This document shows, in pieces, positions 20,461 through 32,303 of a stretch of DNA of 64,000 nt. The DNA lies in NCBI GenBank assembly GCA_963978545.1, contig OZ021729.1, positions 14,225,501 to 14,289,500 on the forward strand, read 5' to 3'. Made by a program: the position numbers and the translations under genes. The DNA comes from Linyphia triangularis (Eukaryota > Arthropoda > Arachnida > Araneae > Linyphiidae). The notes under the pieces are model-generated. The model made no database searches. It saw only the letters and a program-made list of their open reading frames with translations, and was not told the origin of the DNA. Position 1 is the stretch's first letter. Each line of letters starts with the position of its first letter.

Positions 20461-20660
20461 AATGGGTCCACTGTCGGTAGGCAGAACGTACGGCTAGCAC
20501 GGAAGTGATCTCGTGATCAAGCGTCACCGACACCTTCGATTTCTTCAAAGTGAGTAGACGCAGTGGCAATCGTGGAAGAAAATCGAGTACCTGTAGGCGC
20601 GTTGCCTATTTTGATTTTTGTGGTGATTCGGTATTTAATTCTCCACGTTGGCGTTCTGCA
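20461..20660. other. GC-richer unrecognised segment
   Basis: This 200-bp stretch is GC-richer than its flanks and holds 'gtctaggt'-free unique sequence with the small palindrome ATCTCGTGAT. It may be a fragment of a retroelement 5' region. No frame or RNA fold was established. Confidence 0.25.
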
Positions 20661-21124
20661 ATTTCAAAAATGGGTGCACATGACGTAGGTTAGGAGAGAT
20701 GGTGTCGGTTTATTGGTGCCTGATGGAAGCTTTCCTAGTTTCCCCCCCTCTCTAGTCGCAGTTGTGGGATAGTTCTCGCTTGAAATACCAACCGGAAAGC
20801 ATTCCTTTCTTTACATTGGACTACCATCAGATTAGATCCTTCTCTAACGATGGTCTCCAGATCTTGTGGTGTTGCAACACAATGGACCAATATTTGCATT
20901 TTACATAATTGTGCATTTTACATTGTGCATTTTACATTGAACTGTGGATTCTATTCCTGATTTGAAACTTATTTACCCTCTATACTATTTTATTAAATAA
21001 AATGTTTTTACACTATATGAAATGTTTCCTTACCCACACTACCAATTTTTTACCATATAATCTTCAGCTTTTAATCGACACTAATGAATGAAGAGACTAC
21101 CTATGATCCCTTAGATCGTATGAT

Positions 21125-21330
21125 TTAACCCTTTGCACTCGATGCCTCTTTCGCGCGGAGATACCAGCAACTCGAGAAGTTTCGCGGCATTTTTTGTTCG
21201 GTCCGCTTCATTGAAACTAAACAGTCATTTGCCTTGCATCGAATTCTCGCAGCAAACCTAGTGGTCCTCTCGAGTTGCGGCATCCAATCATGTGGTGCCT
21301 GAGCGGCGCCACTCGACCGTAAAGAGTTAA
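21125..21330. mobile_element. piggyBac-type MITE with TTAA duplication
   Basis: TTAA at 21125-21128 and 21327-21330 flank a 198-bp segment starting CCCTTTGCACTCGATGCC and ending CGGCGCCACTCGACCGTAAAG plus two bases. TTAA targets and CCC..-type imperfect inverted ends are typical of piggyBac derivatives. No coding sequence. Confidence 0.65.
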
Positions 21331-21480
21331 CACCATTGGATTTCTTTTTATGAGGTTATTTGAAGTCAAAGGTCTATGCCAATAAGCCCGCTAAATTTGA
21401 TGCCCGCAAGTAAGCGTGCATTGAAGGAGGAAATTCAACGCTGCATAAACGAAATTCAGCCACATTTATGCAAAATGGTC

Positions 21481-22140
21481 ATAGACTAAGAGGAGACTGC
21501 AATTTTTGGACCCCATCGAACATCATTCTGAATTTTTTATAGAAATTGGAGAAAAGTGAGATTATGAATCCACAGGTCTGTCGTGGCGAAAATGGACGAA
21601 ACTGGTCAAAAATCTACTTTCAATAAGTTGAACTAAATCCAATTGTCAAATGCGCCATAACTTGCCAAATAATGAGCTTTTTTTTAATTTGGTAACCCTC
21701 ACTCTTTAATTTTCAATTAAAAAGGTTGCAGACGATTCGGATGTGTGGCTATGGCTCACTTGCATCTTTCACAAATGAGCCAAATTGACAATAAATATTA
21801 CGTCATTGATGACGTAACTGATGTCGCCAGTTAGGCTTACTTTTAAAATATACAAGTTTTCCGATCCAGAGATCAAAAATAGTTTGCGCTTTTTCTCATT
21901 AAAAATCAAAATGCAGTGGGTTGCCAGACGAAAAAGTTTGTTCTCTTTTTGGCAAGTTATGATATATTTGGCAATCGGATTTTAGTTCAACTCCTTCCAA
22001 GTCGATTTTTGATCAGTTTCGGCCATTTTTGCCACGGCAGACCAGTGTGTTCGTAATCTACTCACTTTTCTCCAATTTCTATAAAATATTCAGATTGATG
22101 TTCGATGGGGACCAAAAATTGCAGTTGCCTCTCGGACAAT
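21481..22140. mobile_element. Long foldback element F2, copy 1
   Basis: Arms of about 220 bp are reverse complements: 'actgcaatttttggacccca' at the left, with the complement ending at about 22130. Each arm continues through 'ttctccaatttctataaa' and 'cataacttgcc'. About 230 bp of non-coding sequence separates them. Copy 2 lies at 23786-24404. Confidence 0.75.
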
Positions 22141-22438
22141 CATGGAAAATATCGATAAAAGAGTGCGTATGAGCCAGCAGAGTCGTGCCGGCCATTTTCC
22201 CTATGTGTTATTCCATACATAACATTGGCGCAAGATATCTAACATCGGTTCTTGTGCCGTAAAAAATCACTTAACCAACCAACCAACCATACATAACCCT
22301 ATCCCGAGTACTTTACGATTCAATAGAGAAAAAAAATTTAAGAATTTTTTTAATTAAAGCCTTGCGTTAATTATGGACCACCCTTTATAAAGAAAAAGGC
22401 GATGCATTTTTAAAATGTAAAGCAAGTTCAAAAGAGGT

Positions 22439-22612
22439 TGGTTGGTTGTTTTCAGATTATCTGGCGCCGTCAGCAACCCGAGGGCTATTATGCGCCGAAT
22501 CATTCGTCATTAGACAAGCCAACATACATTTACAAACACCCATGCCTGACTCGAGCCCGCAACCTCAGAGTCTAGAAGTTAGCACGCTAACCACTATACC
22601 GTTTGGTCGGCA
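22439..22612 (-). mobile_element. tRNA-derived SINE, copy 1
   Basis: Flanked by a perfect 10-bp duplication CAAAAGAGGT (22429-22438 and 22613-22622). On the minus strand it starts GTGCCGACCAAACGGTATAG, with GTGGTTAGCGTGC as an A-box-like region, and ends TGAAAACAACCAACCA. Family members are at 28905-29081 and 53568-53742. Confidence 0.85.
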
Positions 22613-22622
22613 CAAAAGAGGT

Positions 22623-23785
22623 AAAACTGTGCTTAAAATGTTATTTTTATTTCACTGGTGCCTTCATTAATTCGCATGTATAAAAGTGTATTTTTAAATA
22701 AACTAGGTTATTCCACAAAATTATAACATCAGGAACATTTACAATTGTTGTAAACTGACATTTTATAAATGTAAATAATCATTTTTACAGAGAATTTAAT
22801 AAACTGTACTTTGAAAGAAATTTACAAATGAAAAGATACGAAACAAAACAAGCTATCCGAGTGCAAAGTTGCTCTAACAACGTAAAAAAGAAATTACATA
22901 TATCAATAAACTAAATGTATATTTTTATCCAACAAGTATATAATTGAATACATTACTATTTCATTTGATAAAAATTCATTTGTTAATGCGGCTATATTTT
23001 GACCTACATCATCTGAAAATTTTTACATTGACTATATATGACCAATGAAATGCCGAAGATCGTTCTCAATACACTAAGTCAATTGAATAACTGACATTTC
23101 AGGTACCCGAGTACAATTCAATTACCCGATATTGAACAAGTCACTCCTTTTAGCTACTTGTTAAACTTTGCATATATGTTCCGAACTTTGAAGTGGGTAA
23201 ACTGCCGCATAAGTTTGAATCAATTTTCCAATTCATTGGACCTTTTCAGTCGGCTTTAATTTAACATGAATCACAGTCCCGCCTAAAACTGATTCGAGGT
23301 TTCCAGTGTTTTGAGGGTAATTATCTCTCCATCCCTCTATAAACCACTGCATAATCGAAGTTTAAGTCCTCCAGTTCTGGAATAGCCCTTCTAATCAATT
23401 CTACCTAATCAACCAAACGGATTGAAATTGCATTCATATCTTTTGAAGTTTGCGTCAAAGTTATTAAAATTAAGGGATATTTGAATTCCATTTTATAAAC
23501 ACACTTAAAATATAAATGTGATGCAAATATCATTAAAGCCATAGTGAGCGTTTGGTACCCTAATTATTTAGGAGAATTGTCAAGCATGTTGCACCTGCTC
23601 CTATTCACCTATTTTGCTTCAAAACTACAAAATTTAATTCTAACAAATTCTGAATAAAGTAAAGATAAACTAAAATTTAGAAATAATCTGGCACCACAAG
23701 AAAGGAGCTACGATTAATTTTTGAGTATTTTTAACGGTTTTGGTTGTCTGTCTCAGCCAAATAACCTTATTTTTTTTAAATCCAT
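22623..23785. other. AT-rich sequence without recognisable feature
   Basis: No gene, RNA or repeat was recognised. Confidence 0.45.
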
Positions 23786-24404
23786 GATAGACTTAGAGGC
23801 GGCTGCAATTTTTGGACCCCATCGAACATCATTCTGAATTTTTTATAGAAATTAGAGAAAAGTGAGTAGATTATGAATCCACTGGTCTGCCGTGGCAAAA
23901 ATGGCCGAAACTGGTCAAAAATCAACTTTTAATAAGTTGAACTAAATCCAATTGCCAAATGAGCCATAACTTGCCAAATAATGAACTTTTTTTTTTATTT
24001 GGTAACCCTCACTCTTTAATTTTCAATTAAGAAGGTTGCAGACGATTCAGATATCTGGCGACGGTCTACTTGCACCTATTAAAAGGGAGCCAAATTGGCT
24101 TACTTTTAAAAGATATAAGTTTTCCGAGCCAAAGATCAGAAATCGTTTACGCTTTTTCTCATTGAAAATCAAAATGAAGTGGGTTGCCAGACGAATAAGT
24201 TTGTCTTATTTTTGGCAAGTTATGACATATTTGGCAATCGGATTTTAGTTCAACTCATTCCAAGTCGATTATTGATCAGTTCCGGCCATTTTTACCACGG
24301 CAGACCAGTGGATTCCTAATCTACTCACTTTTCTCCAATTTCTATAAAAAATTCAGAATGATGTTCGATGGGGTCCAAAAATTACTGTCGCCTCTCGGGC
24401 TATT
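23786..24404. mobile_element. Long foldback element F2, copy 2
   Basis: The same arms as 21481-22140 ('gcaatttttggaccccatcg' left, complement at about 24362-24385 right). The interior is about 40 bp shorter than in copy 1. It directly precedes an R2 repeat. Confidence 0.75.
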
Positions 24405-24405
24405 A

Positions 24406-25600
24406 TGTTAACTTCGATTTTGTGTGTGTGTCGATGGGAGGCAAATCTGCAGACGCCTAATTAACCCCCTTGCCGTCATCCAATCAGGCTGAAACTTGGC
24501 AGATAGATTCAATGTCGATGACAATGCATTCTATCAAATTTTGGGTCTGTTACTGTCAATAAAAGGTCGCTTTTACGGATTACTAATAAACCAACTTGCT
24601 ATTATCCAATCGTGATGAAATAATATTTAACCGACCATTGTTGAAACTCTTTCCTGTTGCAATTTTTTTTTTAATAAATCTATAGTAATAAAACAAGCTG
24701 TGTGTCTGTCTGTCTGTGGCTCTGTGAATCTATAGAAACCTACTTAAAATTGGAGTAGAGCTCTGAAATTTTCATCATAAGTAGATTTGACCTTCTAATT
24801 TTATACATCACAAACAGAATTTTAAAATTTTAATTAGTTCTTTTATAATTAATTTTTTTAATTAATTAATTTTTTACAAAGTGACTTCAAATAGAGATAC
24901 AGCTCTGAAATTTTCAACATAAGTAGTTTTAGAATTTTAATTGGACTTTTTAAAAACAGAATTTTAAATTTTTATTTTGTTCTTTTTTAATTAATTTTTT
25001 TAATTAATTAATAAACATTTTGCAAAACGACTATTAATAGGGCTACAGCTCTGAAATTTTCAACATAAGTAGTTTTAGCCTCTATAGTTTTCCTTTTCAC
25101 AAACACGTGTTAAAATAATCTAAAGGGGTGTTGTATTATTGTAATAATGGAGAATTTTTTTTTTTTCTTGACAAGAGAGAGGCTTCCAATATTAAGTCTT
25201 TACGTAGCAATTAGATTTTAGTGAGTAAAACGAGCTTATGCTTACGCAGCAATGAACCTTTCAGCGAGTGAAATAAGTCTGTGTTTATGTGTCCATGAAC
25301 TTTTCAACGAACGAAGCGAGCTCTATTTTGATTAGCGATGAACCTTCCTGAGGGTGAAGCACCAAAAACTGGGTCTTATGCACGAATAACAGATTTCCGC
25401 AACGCGAGGCCTCACAGCTAGCTAAAATATTGCACATATTAAAATTTCATAGCGAAGCACGGGTATTTAGCTAGTAAATAATAAAATTACTTTAATCAGA
25501 GTAAATAAATGACATTTGAATGTGAGAGCAAAAATTCACGTTCATTTCTAATAAATTAATTTTGAAACGTAGTTTGACTAATATAAAAATTGGCAATGCA
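24406..25600 (+). repeat. Dispersed repeat R2, copy interrupted by a Helitron
   Basis: Parts 24406-24678 and 25475-25600 are contiguous in the copy at 5860-6125. Landmarks are 'atgacaatgcattctatcaa', 'actctttcctgttgc' and, after the insertion, 'aataaaattacttt' and 'gaaacgtagtttg'. Confidence 0.75.
24679..25474 (+). mobile_element. Non-autonomous Helitron (796 bp) with proven empty site
   Basis: It begins TCTATAGTAATAAAAC after A and ends CGGGTATTTAGCTAG before T. Removing it joins 'tttaataaa' to 'taaataataaaattac', which matches the uninterrupted R2 copy near 6030-6055. Internally it holds two tandem copies of a roughly 120-bp unit ('gctctgaaattttcaacata') and no long frame. Confidence 0.78.
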
Positions 25601-25624
25601 TATAAACGGGGCCGCCCAGACATA

Positions 25625-25655
25625 GCGCTTTCTTTTCTCTGAGAAAAGAAAGCGC
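25625..25655. repeat. Perfect 15-bp palindrome
   Basis: GCGCTTTCTTTTCTC, one T, then its exact complement. It lies in a GC-richer island (about 25607-25672) in AT-rich surroundings. Possibly a cruciform or the end of an element. Confidence 0.6.
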
Positions 25656-25675
25656 CATCTAGCGGCGGCAACGAT

Positions 25676-26210
25676 ATAAGGGATTTATATTAAAAACTCC
25701 AAACTATTATCCAAAGTACGATCACTTTATGTTTAATATGGATATTTTCTTGGCTTCAACTGTAACGTCAAAACTCATAATTACCATATATTAATTTTAA
25801 GGTAGGATGAACTTTATAAACTTTGAGTTTAATAACTGTTTTTAAATGAAACCAGAGTTCTAAAGAATTTCTTTTGTCCAAGATTAACTTTTTTTAAATC
25901 AAGTACGGACCAACTTCTGGTAATATCGCTGCATACCGGCGAGTAAAAATCTAATCGCAGAAGAAAGTCAATGGATGACTTCTGATAAAGCTATTAAGTT
26001 CAGGAAAAACTTTCCTTACCAAAAGTTCTTGAAATTCTACCTCGAAGTAAAGAGAACTAACGACTATTATTAAGCTATCTAGATTTTTGCAGAAGCATGA
26101 TGATTTTGTTCTATCAATTGAAAATAGTTTCGACTTATATCAGATATTCGCTTAAAATAACTTCTTTGACAGTAGCATTTACATATCGTTGAATTACAAA
26201 AGATATTTTT
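25676..26210. other. No recognisable gene
   Basis: AT-rich and nothing supportable. Confidence 0.4.
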
Positions 26211-26212
26211 TT

Positions 26213-26278
26213 ACTTTCAATCACCCATATATATTTATACAGGGTAATAAAGGTATAGTATCCGGTAAAAAAAAATGA

Positions 26279-26310
<32 letters not shown>

Positions 26311-26880
26311 ACATTTTCCCACCTCCTGGAACGTCCTGATTTCGAAAAAGTGACTTAGAAAAAATAAGTGTCTGTTTATACGTGGTCAGCATAGCTCCCG
26401 AACAAATTGACCTACGATGTTCAAATATGGTGTGCAGGTTGGTGATTGCACAAGGACCTACCATTATGTTTTCGTCAAAATCGAGCATGCGCATAGGATA
26501 GCTAATATTGAAAAAAATCATGTTTTTCAATGATTGCTAAAAAACGGCTCTAACGATTTTGTTAAAAATCGATGTGGTAATGTCTCTTAAGGTGTTTTAA
26601 ATCTAAATAACCCAACCTCCAAAATTCCAGTAAAAATGCTTTAATGGCGTAAAAAGTTGAAAATCGAATGCCTTTAACACAGACTTTCCTCATACCTCAT
26701 CAACAATCGTTTTCTCTCCTCAGTCTTACTTACAAGAAAAGATATCAGAATTATCGAAAAGTACATCAAACTAGCCATTTTTGATAAATGAGTGATGAAA
26801 ATATAAAAAGGATAAATGACGACAAATCCACGTCAATATTATAGTGTAACTGAAAGTTGTGCGATATTCCACACTTCTAG
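26213..26880 (+). repeat. Dispersed repeat R1, most complete copy (5)
   Basis: It starts with the inverted terminal hairpin (CACCCATATATATTTATAC ... GGGTAAT), then poly-T/poly-A, then the R1 core (near 26395, 'tcccgaacaaattgaccta'). It ends 'gatattccacacttctag'. It is about 670 bp long and has no conserved long frame. Confidence 0.7.
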
Positions 26881-27824
26881 GGGGTTTTTTTATGTTATTT
26901 TCGCTAAATCTTATTATTCTGGAAGAAACATATTTCGTAAAAATTATATACACTCAGCTGAATACATGCTTATTATTTAATGTCTTTTTTTTTTTCTCCA
27001 TTAAACTTGATTAAACTCCTGGTAACGTGAATTTATATAAATGCAGAATCAGACCACCTTTGTAAGTTTAAGAATTAAACATAACTGTAAAAAAAAATTA
27101 CAAAATCAACAAGTGAAAGACGATTCGTTTAAAATCTGAACGTAGAAACGTTGCTTCATTATTATTATTATTATTATTATTATCATTATTTAATATTATT
27201 TGAATTCAAATTGCAGTTTACGATTACACCAATTCGAATTTTTGTAAAATTGTTGACAAATAGATTATATTCTACTAGAAATCTACGAATGAAAAATAAG
27301 TCAAATTATATCTTCTATCCACCTTCCTTCATTCAGACACATTTTTGCACAAGGCAAGAGGGGCACGGCTAGATATAGAGCGAAATTGTGTGTGTTCTCT
27401 AACCCATTAAAAGCAACCACTCCATACTATTGCCAATACCGATTTTAAAAAATAATTTCCAAAAAGTAGCTTAAAAGTGCATTCCCCCCCCCCCCCCCCT
27501 TGTCTTTTTCAATGCTTGAGGGACGCGGCTAGAGATTGGACAAAATTGGAGAAATATTGTGAATTGACCCAGTAGGTAACTTTTACACGCTAATCCAAAA
27601 CCGAGTTTGACAAAAAGTGTTGAAAATAAAAAGTTTGGAAAAACGGCCTACTAATGACTCGGACTGTCGAATATTAACTTATTTCTTAACAGTTTATATA
27701 TGTTTCACCTCATTTCCATAAAAAAAACTCAACTGTTTCGTTACAATTTTATATTTCAAGTTGATGGAAATCATCTATCTTTAACCAACTAATCCTTTTT
27801 TTATTATTATTATTTAAATCCGTT
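26881..27824. other. No gene; microsatellite and homopolymer
   Basis: A (TTA)n tract lies at about 27157-27190 and a run of 16 C at 27484-27499. Nothing else was recognised. Confidence 0.55.
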
Positions 27825-27920
27825 AACTTCGATTCTGTGTGTGCTAGTCGTCGTCGAGCAAATTTTCGGAGGTCTAATATTAACCCACTAATCAGGCTGA
27901 AACTTGACTGATGTGACAAT
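27825..27920 (+). repeat. Dispersed repeat R2, left part
   Basis: It matches 24406-24500 ('aatcaggctgaaacttg') and stops at the TIR element starting at 27921. Confidence 0.6.
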
Positions 27921-28587
27921 TAGAGGTCGGCGATATATCGATACGATATTTTTAACGATATTTTAAAAAATATGTCGAGAGTAAAAATATCGATACAAGT
28001 CACCGATATATCGATATTTTCAAACGTTTTTAGTTTTCTGATGATCGTTTTTTAGTTCCATGTGTTTTTTCGAATTTTTTTATTCAATTTTCAAAAACTT
28101 CAAAACTAAAGTTTGGACTTGACTGAGAGACAGTTAAAATGGCACCCTAACCAAAAAATAACATAATGTAATGAAAAGATAAGATCATTTATTAGTAGTC
28201 ATTACATAGGGCCGTTTCTGTTGCCAACGTGTGCCAGGAATTTGCATCTAATTTTAAATATTAAAAACATCTATCAGCAAAATATGAGGTAAACTACTTT
28301 TCAAAATTTCTTCTTTAAAATTTATGCATTGACCTCCAAATGTATTTTATTTATTCTGATTGATAATGTAATTTATTCATGAAAACAATTTTTATAATTT
28401 ATTTATCAAAACAATTTTGGCATGAATTCATGAAAAGTAGAAATTTGTCCAAAAAAATTCGTTTCTGGCAAAATTGCAAAACACATTAAAAAAAATCATG
28501 TATCGATATATCGATATTTTATCGATAATTTTTTCTATGCATCGATATAGTATCGAGATTTATTTTTATCGATATTTCCGACCTCTA
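27921..28587. mobile_element. TIR element with TATCGATA-rich ends (667 bp)
   Basis: The ends TAGAGGTCGG and CCGACCTCTA are inverted. Just inside, both sides carry clusters of TATCGATA. The TAGAG..CTCTA ends resemble hAT elements, but no 8-bp duplication was found (gtgacaat versus taacagac). No transposase frame. Confidence 0.6.
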
Positions 28588-28904
28588 TAACAGACACACA
28601 TCCGTTTTTATATAGAAAACGAACATTTTATGCCTAACTTTGAACTACTAAAAACAACTCGACCGAAAGTGAAATCCGAGTGGCTCCACTTCTTAAAATG
28701 ATTAGAAGGACATTCTATCAGTGTCCAAAATTACACTTGTTTCACATAAGTCCTCATACACACGAGGCGGTTTAGTTGATTCAACTAAGTTACTTGGTAA
28801 ACTCTCAACTAGTTGACTGCCGTGTGAAGACTCTTTATTGGCACTTTCACACGAGGCAACTTGTGAAATCTCTTCCTAACAACGGGAGGTCTGTACGATG
28901 TTAG

Positions 28905-29081
28905 TTGGTTGTTTTCAGATTATTTGGCACCGTCAGCAACACAAGGGCCATAATGCGCCGAAACATTCGTCATTTGACAAGCCAACATACATTTACAAAC
29001 ACCCATGCCTTACACGGGACTCGGATCCGCATCCTCGCGATCTAGAAGCTAGTATGCTAACCACTATACCGTTTGGTCGGC
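28905..29081 (-). mobile_element. tRNA-derived SINE, copy 2
   Basis: Flanked by 14-bp duplications with one mismatch: CTGTACGATGTTAG (28891-28904) and CTGTACGTTGTTAG (29082-29095). The minus strand starts GGCCGACCAAACGGTATAG and contains GTGGTTAGCATAC. Confidence 0.85.
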
Positions 29082-29099
29082 CTGTACGTTGTTAGAACT

Positions 29100-31660
29100 C
29101 GAGGATTGGAGAAGATAGAATAAGATTGGAGAAGTTTAATATTTTAATTTTTAATGTTTTTTTATCTAATTAAGAGCCAAAGTTCTTACCTCGTTTGTTT
29201 AATGCAGAATTCTCCCTCGCATGAAAACTACTCCTATAGGCATGCGATGTTGACATTCGCGAATCTAGATAAGTTTCTTAAATAAATAATGCTTGAATCT
29301 GCTCAATTTGGTGCTCCCATAGACTTATACTAGACGGCAAGTTTAAGGTTACCTCGTGTAACGGAAATGAAAACCACGTGACGAGTGGCCTTTTCGAACG
29401 AAGGAGGGGGAAAAAAAACATTCACTTCAATGGAAAACGCTTTCGGATGTCTTGCCGAAAATCATTGAATCCAGTAAAAATGATTCGATATTGATCTGCA
29501 TTTAGTTGTAATGAGAAATTTCAAAAAGGGGGTTCAATAACCTTTCACAAGTAAGTGCTATTTTTTAAATTTTCTGTATAATTAAGCTTTTATAGTACAC
29601 TCATAAAAATGTTCTTGTTTCGCATTCTCAGAAAGCTAGCTTAAATTGGTTAATTACGGATTTTATTTTGTAACTAACTTCTGAAAATTGCAGTTAGTAT
29701 TGAAATAGAAAAACAGACCAGGATTATAGCTGCTTTTTGAAGAAATTAGTGGCTATTTAAGGATTTTAATTTCACTTTTAAGTATCAACAGCAAATTCCG
29801 CTCATTGGCCAGATTGGCGCGAATCAAAAATAATCTGAATCTTCAAAACTGATAAACAAGAACGTTTTTAATATTGTTTTGATACTTTCATTTCGGTTAA
29901 CCTTGTGATTTTTTTAAAATGAAACTTACGGGTTTTTTGCCTTTAACATAACAAGAATATTGGGTGGATATAGAATATTTCGTGTAATAAAACATTAATA
30001 TTTAAGTTTCTTTTTTTGTTTGTGTTATAAATACGATTTTCCTTTAAAATTATCAGAAAAGTCGTATTTTCTTTAAAGCGCACACATGAAGTACAAGTTA
30101 TTTATATATGTTAAAATAGTTTTTTTACTAACTTCGATTTTTTTGCAAATCTATGAAGGCCAATTAACCTATTCACATGAAATAATAATAAAAAACGGCA
30201 AAGAATATATTTCGTAGATTTTTCTAAGAAAGTTAAAAAGTGTGTTTTAATATTGGAGTTTTTAATCATTATTAACACCATTAACAAAATAACAAATGAA
30301 CTTTTAAATTTGAATGGTACAGACTACTTAATTGAGCAAGCATCTGTATCGATATTTACTTAAGTTAGGTAGTAACATATCACTGAAACAGAGTCCGATA
30401 AAATAAACTTACGCGCGCACGATGTACGCAGGAAATCGTCGGATCCCGCAGGAAATTAAAGTCAAATGCTGTTTTTTGGTTTTGTTTTTAAATTGAGAAA
30501 TTCCAGTTAGGCAGGGCGGGAAAGGGGAAGTTGATGACTCCAGTAACGCCGGGAGATGTGGGGTTGGGGGAGGATGCTATTCTCCATATAGTTCACTACC
30601 TGTTACTTTTATATAAGAAGGGAGAAGTGTTGGCATAAGAGGAGAAGGGGTTTTTATTTCCCGATTTTGGAATCTGAACCTATTGAAACATGTAATTACA
30701 CTGAGAGTTTATGTCCTTCATTCTTCTTTTTAATTTGAAAGAATTCTCGGATATTCCATTGTAATTTAAAAGAAACCACAAAAATGAAAGTAGTTATGAA
30801 AGGAGGCATGCTGGACAAGCATCAGTGTTTGCAATCGTTTCACAAGCTTAACCTGTAAGCCAACCCAGTACCAATGACCTAATATTGTGCAACTGGAAAT
30901 GTGCCATTGGAAACCGATGTTTATCCTGTAGAAACAAGGTGCTTCCAAAATCAGTGCCAAGAAGATTTTGAATTAAACAACTTTTAATTTTCAGTAGTAC
31001 GCAATATTTAATTTTCTTCAGCAGTATAATTTAAAGCCCGCAGACTCGCAGGAAATTTTTGGATATGGCATTTGTGTACGCAGGAAGAAAATATTTTTCT
31101 GGAGCCCTGCACTGGACTAATATAAATTTCTTCGATAAACTGTTCCACATTGCAACTTGATATTCCAACGCTTTATTTAATACTAGATTGCCCAAGCAAG
31201 TAATTTTGACTTTTTAATATCAATTAGAAAAACAATTATGTATATAATGACACAATTTCTTAGAATTTTGCACAACATATAAATGAGTTTTTAAATAATT
31301 GTAGTTATCTCCCCCTCCTTCATTTCCGGTATATATATGTTACACTGATTTCTTAACATATTAGTTATTCTTTCACAATGCAGTCATTTTGACTGCTTTT
31401 GGGCAATATATAGGTATATAATATTAAGTTTCAGTCTGACTAGTGTTAATGAACCGAGTTGATTCAACTAAGCATCTGGTGTGAAAGAACAAATTCGAGC
31501 AATGCCCTTTTGTGTTGAGTCAACTGGCAAGGATGAGAACGTTAGCAGCACTTGTGCCTGCAAACAAACCGCCTGAGCGGACGAGTTGACTGCATGTGAA
31601 AGGATTTAGGAGTTTTTCTATCATTTCTTAAGTGGCTACACTCCTAATCACCCGCCTGAT
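29100..31660. other. Long stretch without recognisable gene
   Basis: AT-rich apart from a GC-richer patch near 30500-30580. Segments near 30410-30460 and 31040-31110 ('tgtacgcaggaag', 'gagccctg') resemble the right end of the element at 34381-35042. Confidence 0.45.
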
Positions 31661-31976
31661 AAACTAGTCGCCTCGTGTGAAAGTGCAATTTCCTAACCTA
31701 ATGCAATTTTCTGCTATAATTTGACGCCTAGCCGCTTTACTATCCAGTAGTTACAATGGACAATTCCCGCATTTTTTTTTTACTTTTTTTTGCCCGTCAC
31801 ATTTTTGTGGGAAAACGGACCTTTTTTTTTGCGACTATTGTGACGTCATCGATTCCTAAATATCTCCATAGGTCACGTGACGGTTGCGGCTGTTAAAACA
31901 TTGTTATCATGGAAATTTCAAATACCTGTCTTCTCGTTCTTTTGTTTTCATATTATTTGATTGATTTTTTCTTAAA

Positions 31977-32293
31977 ATGTCTAACGTTTTCTACAAATAT
32001 TGTATCGTGCCAATGTGCAAAAGCACAACCCAACCATAACAACTCCTGACGAAAATTTTATTTACGTACCACGGAATAAAAATTCTCGAAAAAAGTGGTG
32101 CCAAGCGATGAAGAGGGACATTGAAAAGTATATGCCACTGTCGACAAAGACTGTACGTTATGTTTGTGAAGATCATTTTGAAATAAGTTACATTTATGAT
32201 AATTTTTATATTAGGAAAATTAAAGAATGTTCGCCTTTTACGTTTAAAACAAGCTATTTGTGTTGCTGTTGTTGTTTCTTATTCCACTTGATC
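31977..32293 (+). pseudogene. THAP zinc-finger domain, frameshifted
   Basis: An ATG at 31977 opens a 20-codon frame with the first Cys pair (YCIVPMC), then a stop. The downstream frame (from about 32020) continues with DENFIYVPRNKNSRKKWC and VCEDHF near residue positions expected for Trp and the Cys-His pair of a C2CH THAP domain. A one-base shift near 32030 separates the two halves. THAP domains bind DNA in P-type transposases. It is broken here, or an unseen intron joins the halves. Confidence 0.6.
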
Positions 32294-32303
32294 TAGAACA
32301 AGT

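Larger units (their letters stand above)
28848..31686. mobile_element. Possible 2.8-kb element with 16-bp inverted ends
   Basis: CACTTTCACACGAGGC at 28848 is exactly complementary to GCCTCGTGTGAAAGTG ending at 31686. Further inside, 'gttgattcaactaag' and relatives occur near both ends. There is no transposase frame and the target duplication is unclear. The interior is AT-rich with one SINE and no gene. The two ends might instead be halves of separate copies. Confidence 0.4.
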
